The notes beneath the pieces were generated by a model that worked only from the letters and a program-made list of their open reading frames with translations, was not told the DNA's origin and made no database searches. Shown here piece after piece: positions 14,812 to 20,785 of a DNA stretch of 20,785 nucleotides. Both the position numbers and the translations under genes were made by a program. The stretch comes from an uncultured Bacillota bacterium (GTDB lineage Bacteria; Bacillota; Clostridia; Peptostreptococcales; Anaerovoracaceae): positions 1 to 20,785 of the forward strand of contig CAMOXP010000004.1 in assembly GCA_946629205.1 (NCBI GenBank), written 5' to 3'. Within the stretch, counting starts at the first letter, position 1. Every line of letters begins with the position of its first letter.

Positions 14812-16410
14812 TTGCTGATACTCGCTTATGACATTGGAACAACAGGCGTCAAGACCTGCCTCTTTGACGTGGAACAGGAAATCAGGATGATTGGAAGCGC
14901 CTCCTGCGGATATGGTTTGTATATCCTGCCGGACGGGGGCGCCGAGCAGCATGCCGACGAATGGTGGGACTGCATGTGTGCCAGTACGAAGCAGCTCATG
15001 TTGGAAACCGGCGTCGATCCGGCGCGGATCGAAGGCATTTCTTTCTGCTCGCAGATGCAGGGACTGGTTCTTGTGGACAGGGAAGGGATCCCTGTCAGAC
15101 ACCCTATGAGTTACATGGATCAGAGGGCGACGCGGGAAATCGATGAAGGACTTCATAAGGGCATTAAGATCGCCGGAATGAACGCCGGAAAACTGCTGAA
15201 ATCGCTTCGCACGACCGGAGCAGTCTCCGCAAGTGTCAAGGATCCTATGTGGAAATATCTGTGGGTGAGGAATCACGAACCGGAGGCTTTTGCACGGGCA
15301 TATAAGTGGCTCGATGTGAAAGAGTATCTGATCTGCCGGTGCACGGGTGAAATGGTGATGACCGAGGACAGCGCCTTCTCGACGTTGCTGCTTGATACGA
15401 GAGACGGGAGAAGAGAGTGGAGCAGGGAACTCTGCGAGCTGTTCGGAGTGGAGATGAAGCATTTGCCGGCGATCATCCGGAGCACGGATCAGGCGGGTGT
15501 GCTCCGTGCGGAGCAGGCGGAGCAGCTCGGGCTTACTGCGGGTACGCCTGTGTACGGCGGCGGAGGCGATGCATCGTTCATCGGCGTCGGGGCGGGCTGC
15601 GTCAGAACCGGCGATACGCATATCTACTGCGGCACATCCGGTTGGGTTTCAACCATCACCGAAAAGCAGGTCGTGGACACATCGAATATGATCGGGGCTG
15701 CCATCGGAGCACAGCCGGGAAAATACAATTACTTCGCCGAGATGGAAACTGCCGGCAAGTGCCTGGAGTGGGTCAGGGATCACCTGGCTCTCGATGAGAT
15801 CGGCATTTATATGGAGAAAAAGGACGTCACAGGAAACCAGGAGGCGGTTTACAGGAGTTTATATGACTACCTTTCTGAAGTGATCGCATCCTGCGAGCCG
15901 GGTGCAGGCGGCGTCATATTCACGCCGTGGCTTCACGGAAATCGCTGCCCGTTCGAGGACGCGAATGCGGCCGGTGTGTTCTTTAATATTTCACTTGAAA
16001 CAGGAAAGACGGAAATGATCCGCGCCGTCGTAGAAGGCGTGTGTTATCACCTGCGCTGGATGCTGGAATGCCAGGATAAAAAAGTGAAGACTGCTAAGAC
16101 GATACGCTTTTGCGGGGGCGGCGCCTTGTCAGAAGTGACGTCGCAGATCCTAGCGGACATCCTGGACCGGCCGGTGGAAGTTCCGGCGCAGCCGCAGAAC
16201 GTGGGCTCCGTCGGTGCGGCGCTGACCGCGGCAGTGGGCGCGGGCGTCATTGAAGATATAGAACAGGCATCACACATGATCAGACCGGCTTTCGTATACT
16301 ATCCGGGAAGTTGCGGCGCCGAAGGCAAGGAGGCTTACGAGAGAAACTATCAGGTATTCAAGAAGGTGTACAGCAGCAACAAGAGACTGTTCGCACAAAT
16401 CAACCGGTAA
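14812..16410 (+). CDS. FGGY-family carbohydrate kinase (xylulokinase-like)
   Basis: A 532-residue actin/hexokinase-fold kinase that phosphorylates a sugar or polyol with ATP. The N-terminal phosphate loop is YDIGTTGVKTCLFD (about residues 6-19). EQHADEWWDCM, GISFCSQMQGLVLVD and SYMDQRAT form the first FGGY domain. GTPVYGGGGDASFIGVGAG and IYCGTSGWVST begin the second, and FCGGGALSEVTSQILADIL with VGSVGAALTAAVGAG are the C-terminal signature and adenosine-binding region. The start is TTG at 14812: AAGGAG (14799-14804) is 7 nt upstream, and the first residues lead straight into the conserved DIGTT loop. It starts 4 nt after the TetR stop. With the class II aldolase it forms the usual kinase-then-aldolase pair that yields dihydroxyacetone phosphate plus an aldehyde, but the sugar is not identifiable. 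Confidence 0.87.
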   Translation: MLILAYDIGTTGVKTCLFDVEQEIRMIGSASCGYGLYILPDGGAEQHADEWWDCMCASTKQLMLETGVDPARIEGISFCSQMQGLVLVDREGIPVRHPMSYMDQRATREIDEGLHKGIKIAGMNAGKLLKSLRTTGAVSASVKDPMWKYLWVRNHEPEAFARAYKWLDVKEYLICRCTGEMVMTEDSAFSTLLLDTRDGRREWSRELCELFGVEMKHLPAIIRSTDQAGVLRAEQAEQLGLTAGTPVYGGGGDASFIGVGAGCVRTGDTHIYCGTSGWVSTITEKQVVDTSNMIGAAIGAQPGKYNYFAEMETAGKCLEWVRDHLALDEIGIYMEKKDVTGNQEAVYRSLYDYLSEVIASCEPGAGGVIFTPWLHGNRCPFEDANAAGVFFNISLETGKTEMIRAVVEGVCYHLRWMLECQDKKVKTAKTIRFCGGGALSEVTSQILADILDRPVEVPAQPQNVGSVGAALTAAVGAGVIEDIEQASHMIRPAFVYYPGSCGAEGKEAYERNYQVFKKVYSSNKRLFAQINR

Positions 16411-16427
16411 AGCAAATCAACCGGTAA
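16396..16427 (+). repeat. Tandem duplication across the kinase stop codon
   Basis: CAAATCAACCGGTAA occurs at 16396-16410, ending with the kinase stop, and again at 16413-16427, a 17-bp period. The second copy is non-coding and repeats the stop in the same sequence context. It is followed by several purine-rich GCAGG units up to the next gene. Confidence 0.85.
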
Positions 16428-16484
16428 GACTAGCAGGAGAGTTCTGATTAGGCAGGAGGTTAAAAGCAGGCAGGGGTGGTTATT

Positions 16485-17705
16485 ATGAAAAAAGAAAATG
16501 TTTCCGCATACAGATGGGTCATTCTCATAGCGGCGATTCCGATCATCGTCTCCACGGAGATGGTGTGGCTGACTTTTTCACCGATCGCCAGCGTCATTGC
16601 TGAGCACTACGGCGTCAGCGGATTTGCCGTTGACATGCTGGCGACCAGCTACATGATCATGTTCATTATTTTCTGCTTTCCGTCGGCTTATGTTATCGAC
16701 AGGTTCGGATTCCGCAGATCCCTTGTGATCGGCGCGCTGCTGACAGGAATCTTCGCTCTTACGAGGGCTCTTTTCGCGGGGAGTTTCGCGGCGGTCGCGG
16801 TGTCACAGTTTATCATTGCCATCGGGCAGCCGTTCCTGCTCAATATCACCACAAAAGCAGCAGCCAACTGGTTTCCTTTTGAAGAAAGGGCGACTGCGGA
16901 CGGCCTGCTGACCATGGCGCAGTACGCTGGATTTGCGATCCCGATGGTGCTTTCGCCGATTCTGGTGGAGTCCGTCGGCGTGCAGAAAATGCTCTTCGTT
17001 TACTCTGTTATCGCGGTCATTTCGATGCTCGCTGTTCTGATCTTCATCAGAGAAAAACCCGCCGTGCCGCCACCCGGTCCGGCCTATGAGCGTGACGACT
17101 TCAGCCGCAAGGCCATCACCAGCCTTTTCAAAAACCACGGCTATGTGCTGTGCCTGATCTGTGCTTTTATTTCTATTGGAATTTTCAATACGATCCTGAC
17201 GCTGATCGAAACGATCCTGAAAGGACGCGGAATCACGCCTGCTGAGGCAGGCATCATCGGCGCGGCCTTTGTTGTTGCCGGTGTCATCGGGGCCATCGTG
17301 CTGCCGATCATTTCGGATAAGGTAGGCGTGAGAATCAGGTTCCTGCTTGCCGCCGTCGCGCTCTTGGTTCCGCTGTATCTGGGACTGACCTTCGTGAAGA
17401 GTTTTATCGTCCTCACTGTGATCGCGGCGATTGCAGGTTTCTCGATTATGGGCGTGGCGCCGATTCTCTTCCAGCACAGCTCAGAGGTTGCCTACCCGGC
17501 GCAGGAGGGGACATCCCTTGGTATGATTTTGCTGATGGGCCAGATCTCCGGCGCGCTCTTCGTGCTGCTCTTTGAAGCAATCAGCGGTGCGAGCGGTTCC
17601 GTCACGGCTCCAATGATCGGTATCGTCATTCTGACCGCGATCGAGATCCCGATCGTCACGCGGATGAAAGAATCGAAACTTGTGGATCAGCAAAAGCAGG
17701 CGTAG
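16485..17705 (+). CDS. MFS transporter (FLVCR-like branch)
   Basis: A 406-residue integral membrane protein with about 12 hydrophobic segments in two halves. The first half carries the MFS loop-2 motif YVIDRFGFRRSLVIGA, and the stretch IGQPFLLNITTKAAANWF with EERATADGL resembles FLVCR-type and related bacterial MFS carriers. The central cytoplasmic loop is PPPGPAYERDDFSRKAI, and a loop-8 equivalent is PIISDKVGVRIR. A GTG at 16476 would add three residues (MVI). The ATG at 16485 is preferred because AGGGGTGG lies just before it, while AGGAGG (16454-16459) is too far upstream for either start. Last gene of the TetR-controlled operon, 74 nt after the kinase. It presumably imports the operon's substrate; substrate and coupling ion are unknown. 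Confidence 0.85.
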   Translation: MKKENVSAYRWVILIAAIPIIVSTEMVWLTFSPIASVIAEHYGVSGFAVDMLATSYMIMFIIFCFPSAYVIDRFGFRRSLVIGALLTGIFALTRALFAGSFAAVAVSQFIIAIGQPFLLNITTKAAANWFPFEERATADGLLTMAQYAGFAIPMVLSPILVESVGVQKMLFVYSVIAVISMLAVLIFIREKPAVPPPGPAYERDDFSRKAITSLFKNHGYVLCLICAFISIGIFNTILTLIETILKGRGITPAEAGIIGAAFVVAGVIGAIVLPIISDKVGVRIRFLLAAVALLVPLYLGLTFVKSFIVLTVIAAIAGFSIMGVAPILFQHSSEVAYPAQEGTSLGMILLMGQISGALFVLLFEAISGASGSVTAPMIGIVILTAIEIPIVTRMKESKLVDQQKQA

Positions 17706-17721
17706 CATGACATACCATTTC

Positions 17722-17761
17722 AGGCCTGTCGCCCGAGAGCCGGTGCGGCAGTCCTTTTTTT
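17722..17761 (+). terminator. Rho-independent terminator of the MFS operon
   Basis: AGG.CTGTCGCCCG pairs with CGGTGCGGCAG.CCT, with G-U pairs and one mismatch, around AGAGC, and is followed by seven T. It ends the five-gene operon shortly after the MFS stop. Confidence 0.75.
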
Positions 17762-18056
17762 ATGCGCAGGACGTTCGCAATTTGAGACTGCTTGATGAAT
17801 AATTGCCTCAGAACAGATCAAAAGTACACTATAGCACCTGGGGGGGGTAGTCATTCGTTGGACACGCAGTCGGTCTTGTCACCTTCGGTTGAGTGACACA
17901 CCATTTTCAGCAGGCATTGGAAGAATACTGTTTCGAATAGTTATTGCCCCGGCTTAGGGTATGGTGCTATTATTATTCGTGTGAACAGCACATTAAATTG
18001 CTAATGACCCAAAGTTAATGATTCAAATTGATATATAAAGAAAGAAGGTACACACA
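17762..18056 (+). promoter_or_regulatory. ddh upstream region with probable extended -10 promoter
   Basis: TGCTATTAT (17965-17973) is an extended -10 with TATTAT. TTGCCC (17944-17949) lies 18 bp upstream as a fair -35, giving a leader of about 75 nt. Further upstream are a run of eight G (17840-17847), a 6-bp stem TGTCAC/GTGACA (17877-17882, 17893-17898) and an 8-bp inverted pair ATAGCACC/GGTGCTAT (17831-17838, 17963-17970) whose right half overlaps the -10. No gene is evident, and the conserved core of the lysine riboswitch was not recognised. Confidence 0.5.
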
Positions 18057-19034
18057 ATGAAAGTAGGAATCGTAGGTTACGGAAATCTGGGAAGAGGCGT
18101 GGAAGCGGCGGTCCAACTGGCGGGAGATATGGAACTTGCCGCAGTATTTACGAGGAGAGATCCGGCGGCGGTGAAGATCGCAACAGATGCGCCGGTGCTG
18201 CCGATGGACAAGCTTGATGAGATGGCGAAAGACCTTGACGTGCTGATTCTTTGCGGCGGAAGCGCGACGGATCTGCCGGAGATGACACCGCAGCTTGCCG
18301 CGAAGTGCAATGTGGTCGACAGCTTCGACACGCACGCCAACATCCCGCAGCATCTGGCTGCAGTAGACGCTGCTGCAAAAGCAGCCGGAACAGTCGGAAT
18401 CATTTCGGTCGGCTGGGACCCGGGTCTGTTCTCCGTGGCGAGACTCTACGCCAACGCAGCGCTGCCGACAGGCAATGATTATACATTCTGGGGCAGGGGC
18501 GTCAGCCAGGGACACTCAGATGCTATCAGAAGAATCGACGGCGTAGCAGACGCGCGCCAGTACACCGTGCCGGTCAAGGCGGCAGTCGACAGTGTCAGAA
18601 ACGGTGAGAACCCTGAACTGACCACTCGCGACAAGCACACAAGAGAATGTTTCGTCGTAGCGGAAGAAGGCGCAGACAAGGCGGCCATCGAGGAAGCCAT
18701 CGTTACCATGCCGAACTACTTCGCGGATTATGATACGACCGTCACATTCATCACACAGGAAGAAATGGACCGCGATCACACAGGACTGCCCCATGGCGGC
18801 AGCGTGCTCAGAAGCGGCGTGACCGGTATGGACGGTGAATACCTCGACACCATCGAGTTCACCCTCAACCTGGAATCCAACCCGTTCTTCACAGGAAGCG
18901 TACTGACAGCAGTCGCCAGAGCCGCCGTCAGACTGTCCGCCGAAGGCGTGACAGGCGGCAGGACCATCTTCGACATCCCCCCGTGCTATCTGGCCGAAAC
19001 ACCGCGCGAAGAACTCATCGCCCACATGCTGTAA
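18057..19034 (+). CDS. ddh: meso-Diaminopimelate D-dehydrogenase
   Basis: Ddh reductively aminates L-2-amino-6-oxopimelate (tetrahydrodipicolinate) with NADPH and ammonia directly to meso-diaminopimelate, the short route to lysine and to the peptidoglycan residue added by MurE. The 325-residue length matches the Corynebacterium-type enzyme. The N-terminal Rossmann loop is VGIVGYGNLGRGVE (residues 3-16), with FTRRDP after the second strand as the NADP-binding arginines. NVVDSFDTHANIP, VGWDPGLFSVARLY and the hallmark GRGVSQGHSDAIRRIDGV are substrate-binding regions of Ddh. The ATG follows an AAGAAAGAAGG purine stretch. It is monocistronic, and its TAA lies within the first base pairs of a REP-like repeat. 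The reverse reaction can also supply ammonia and reducing power. Confidence 0.93.
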   Translation: MKVGIVGYGNLGRGVEAAVQLAGDMELAAVFTRRDPAAVKIATDAPVLPMDKLDEMAKDLDVLILCGGSATDLPEMTPQLAAKCNVVDSFDTHANIPQHLAAVDAAAKAAGTVGIISVGWDPGLFSVARLYANAALPTGNDYTFWGRGVSQGHSDAIRRIDGVADARQYTVPVKAAVDSVRNGENPELTTRDKHTRECFVVAEEGADKAAIEEAIVTMPNYFADYDTTVTFITQEEMDRDHTGLPHGGSVLRSGVTGMDGEYLDTIEFTLNLESNPFFTGSVLTAVARAAVRLSAEGVTGGRTIFDIPPCYLAETPREELIAHML

Positions 19035-19066
19035 TGTGTCATTAGGGACGGTTCTTTTGACACATT
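19033..19066. repeat. REP-like repeat, left copy
   Basis: AATGTGTCA, TTAGGGACGGTTCTTT, then TGACACATT (34 bp). The ends are inverted repeats of each other (AATGTGTCA/TGACACATT), so each copy can form a hairpin with the GGGACGGTTCTT core in the loop. The core is one I recognise as recurrent in intergenic regions of many bacteria. The left end overlaps the ddh stop codon. Confidence 0.85.
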
Positions 19067-19085
19067 TACAAAATATGTAAATTAA

Positions 19086-19127
19086 AAACCCGAGGCTCGC
19101 GTTATCGCGATGACATGCCTCGGGTTT
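19086..19127. terminator. Shared terminator between ddh and the convergent transporter gene
   Basis: AAACCCGAGGC (19086-19096) and GCCTCGGGTTT (19117-19127) form a perfect 11-bp stem, and TCGCG-TTAT-CGCGA (19097-19110) forms a small inner hairpin. On the minus strand it runs into TTTTTAATTT, a good terminator for the transporter. On the plus strand the T-run is interrupted (TTTCCATTTT), so termination of ddh is weaker but likely. Confidence 0.85.
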
Positions 19128-19139
19128 CCATTTTCTTAC

Positions 19140-19172
19140 AATGTGTCAAAAGAACCGTCCCTTTGGCACATT
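19140..19172. repeat. REP-like repeat, right (inverted) copy
   Basis: This 33-bp copy is the reverse complement of the left copy with a few changes (GGCACATT end, one base shorter). Its reverse complement contains the identical AGGGACGGTTCTTTTGACAC core. It lies 4 bp beyond the stop codon of the transporter gene. With the left copy it brackets the shared terminator as a symmetric 140-bp unit. Confidence 0.85.
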
Positions 19173-19176
19173 TTGT

Positions 19177-20514
19177 TTAGTTCCACTGGAAGGATGTAAG
19201 GCCGATGATGTACAGTACGATGATGACGACTGGTACGACGTATTTGAAGAACGGCTTCATCCATGGCTGGATCTTGAGGCCTTTGCCTGCGTTGGCTTCG
19301 GCGACAAGGTTGTCCCAGCCCCATCCGAAACGGTCGGAGCAGCAGAATACGGCGAATACGAATGCGCCGATCGGCAGCAGGTTGGTGCTGACGATGAAGT
19401 CCCAGAAATCGAGCCAAGCGCTGCCTTCTGCGAATGGCTGGAAGTGCAGGACGCTGTAGCCCAGTGCAGTCGTCAGGGAAATCAGGAAGATGCCGATACC
19501 GCAGACGATGCTGCCTTTGTGTCTGTTGAGTCCTGTCATTTCACGGACGCACGCCAGGATGTTTTCGAATACTGCCAGCTCTGTTGACAGTGCAGCGAAG
19601 GTCATGAACAGGAAGAACAGAGCTCCCCAGAACTGACCGCCTGCCATGTTGTTGAATACGATCGCCATGGTGTCGAAGAGCAGGGACGGACCCGCGCCGA
19701 CTTCCAGATCATAGGTGAAGCAGGCAGGGAAGATGATGAGTCCCGCGATAAGCGCGACGAAAGTATCGAGGCAGATAACGTTCACGGATTCACCCATGAG
19801 AGAACGCTCTTTGCCGATGTAGCTTCCGAAGATCGCCATCGAACCGATACCGATGGACAGTGTGAAGAACGCCTGGTTCATCGCGGCGACGACTACGCTT
19901 CCGGTGATCTTTGAGAAATCCGGTACCAGATAGAAGTAGAGTCCTTCTTTGCCGCCTGCGAGGGTCATGCTGCGGACTGCCAGAACCAGCATGAGGAACA
20001 GCAGTACGATCATCATGAACTTCGTGGCTCTTTCAAGGCCGCCCTGCAGGTTGAAGCTCAGGATGATGAATCCGACTGCGACAGCTACCGCCAGGTAACC
20101 AACGTTCACGCCCGGATTGGTGATCATCGTCACGAAGCCAAGATCCTTATGATTGCCCAGTGCGAAGCTTACGAAGTAGTAGATCATCCAGCCGGTAACG
20201 ACTGTGTAGAACGCCATCAGGCACACGTTTCCTGCAAAAGCAAGATAACCGTGGATGTGCCACTTCTGGCCGGGCCTCTCCAACTTCTGGTACATGCGTA
20301 CCGGGCTGGCCTGGGAAGCTCTACCCAGTGAGAACTCCATTGTCATTGCAGGAAGTCCCAGAAGCAGAAGGCAGCAGATGTATACGAGGACGAAACCGCC
20401 TCCGCCGTTCTGACCGCACATCCATGGGAACTTCCAGATGTTTCCGCAGCCGATCGCGCACCCCGCACTCAGCAGGATAAAACCAAGACGGCTGCCTAAC
20501 CTTTCTCGTTCCAT
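19177..20514 (-). CDS. Sodium-dependent transporter, neurotransmitter:sodium symporter (SNF/NSS) family
   Basis: A 445-residue LeuT-fold membrane protein that imports an amino acid or amine with Na+. The first membrane helix has the family signature RLGFILLSAGCAIGCGNIWKF followed by GQNGGGGFVLVY, which includes the unwound Na+ and substrate site. About 11-12 hydrophobic segments follow, including AMNQAFFTLSIGIGSMAIFGSY (helix 6 region) and FFLFMTFAALSTELAVFE (helix 8 region). The frame is open up to 20718, but the ATG at 20514 is chosen because it begins just before the signature helix and is preceded by AAGGAGA (20522-20528) with 7-nt spacing. Relatives carry tyrosine, tryptophan, leucine or other amino acids; the substrate is not predictable here. 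It is monocistronic and convergent with ddh. Confidence 0.9.
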   Translation of the reverse strand: MERERLGSRLGFILLSAGCAIGCGNIWKFPWMCGQNGGGGFVLVYICCLLLLGLPAMTMEFSLGRASQASPVRMYQKLERPGQKWHIHGYLAFAGNVCLMAFYTVVTGWMIYYFVSFALGNHKDLGFVTMITNPGVNVGYLAVAVAVGFIILSFNLQGGLERATKFMMIVLLFLMLVLAVRSMTLAGGKEGLYFYLVPDFSKITGSVVVAAMNQAFFTLSIGIGSMAIFGSYIGKERSLMGESVNVICLDTFVALIAGLIIFPACFTYDLEVGAGPSLLFDTMAIVFNNMAGGQFWGALFFLFMTFAALSTELAVFENILACVREMTGLNRHKGSIVCGIGIFLISLTTALGYSVLHFQPFAEGSAWLDFWDFIVSTNLLPIGAFVFAVFCCSDRFGWGWDNLVAEANAGKGLKIQPWMKPFFKYVVPVVIIVLYIIGLTSFQWN

Positions 20515-20559
20515 AAAACTATCTCCTTTGATAACAAATAAAAATGATGATTCCCGCGC

Positions 20560-20576
20560 GCCCTTTCGTAAAGGGC
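20560..20576. other. Small leader hairpin upstream of the transporter gene
   Basis: GCCCTTT-CGT-AAAGGGC is a perfect 7-bp stem in the 5' leader, between the promoter and the ribosome site. There is no T-run beside it on the transcribed strand, so it is not an obvious terminator; it may stabilise the mRNA or bind a protein. Confidence 0.5.
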
Positions 20577-20589
20577 ACACGCAAGCGAT

Positions 20590-20618
20590 ATTATACAGAC
20601 TCCGTTCATAAAACGCAA
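20590..20618 (-). promoter_or_regulatory. Promoter of the SNF transporter gene
   Basis: On the minus strand TTGCGT (20613-20618) is followed after exactly 17 bp by TATAAT (20590-20595). Predicted start is near 20583, giving a leader of about 70 nt. Confidence 0.8.
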
Positions 20619-20785
20619 CAATGAATCCGCATCGCTTTGAGAGAATCGGATCGCTTAGGTAGATATCCGTGAAAAACAGAGACCAGTGCAAAAGCAGGCA
20701 GACCTCGCGGTTCGGCAAACTGGGGTTTGTGGGGGTGTCATTCCATCGCCGCCGGCCGCATGCGATTCAATTTTCGGAATGTACA
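20619..20785. other. Window end without recognisable gene
   Basis: No supported coding frame, RNA gene or terminator is seen between the transporter promoter and the end of the window. Any gene here would have to be incomplete, and none is claimed. Confidence 0.4.

Noticed and set aside
17762..18056. Lysine riboswitch upstream of ddh
   Set aside because: The conserved core elements could not be recognised by eye and no leader terminator is seen before ddh.
1..20785. CRISPR array, tRNA or rRNA genes, prophage
   Set aside because: No regularly spaced repeats, cloverleaf sequences, rRNA segments or phage structural genes were seen on either strand.

Overview
The window looks like a chromosome segment from an anaerobic member of the Bacillota (Clostridia). 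The evidence is strong AGGAGG-type ribosome sites at most genes, a diaminopimelate-type MurE together with a meso-diaminopimelate dehydrogenase, a C_GCAxxG_C_C redox protein, a COG2509-type FAD protein and a greA-lysS pair. A placement near the Anaerovoracaceae / former Clostridiales Family XIII is only an impression from protein flavour. No RNA genes, phage genes, CRISPR array or complete insertion sequence were seen. The sequence is moderately GC-rich except around 4.6-4.85 kb, which is clearly AT-richer.

Layout: (1) 1-3.75 kb, plus strand. A terminator from an upstream gene is followed by an extended -10 promoter and then murE, a FAD-dependent oxidoreductase coupled to it by an ATGA overlap, and a C_GCAxxG_C_C protein, closed by a terminator. 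(2) 3.75-4.85 kb, minus strand. A stand-alone PD-(D/E)XK-like protein has a strong promoter with a palindrome inside it and a leader of about 220 nt that contains a large foldback. (3) 5.05-8.9 kb. A minus-strand PLP amino-acid racemase (ornithine/alanine racemase family) is divergent from homoserine dehydrogenase, whose stop overlaps the start of a secreted Ig-like/transglutaminase-like protein. (4) 8.99-11.5 kb: greA, then a lysS carrying an extra C-terminal tRNA-binding domain. (5) 11.57-17.76 kb. A five-gene operon encodes a class III aminotransferase, a class II aldolase with a degenerate second domain, a TetR regulator, an FGGY kinase and an MFS transporter. It is driven by a TTGACA-17-TAAAAT promoter whose -10 and +1 are covered by a 34-bp palindrome. 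(6) 18.06-20.6 kb. ddh converges on a sodium-dependent (SNF/NSS) transporter. The shared terminator is flanked by two inverted copies of a REP-like repeat whose core is GGGACGGTTCTTTTGACACA.

How the genes work together: murE and ddh serve meso-diaminopimelate and peptidoglycan metabolism, while hom and the racemase serve amino-acid metabolism. The 11.6-17.7 kb operon reads as an inducible uptake and catabolic module (import, phosphorylation, retro-aldol cleavage, transamination) under autoregulated TetR control. Its substrate cannot be named from sequence. This operon and the nuclease-plus-foldback unit are the best candidates for undescribed biology.
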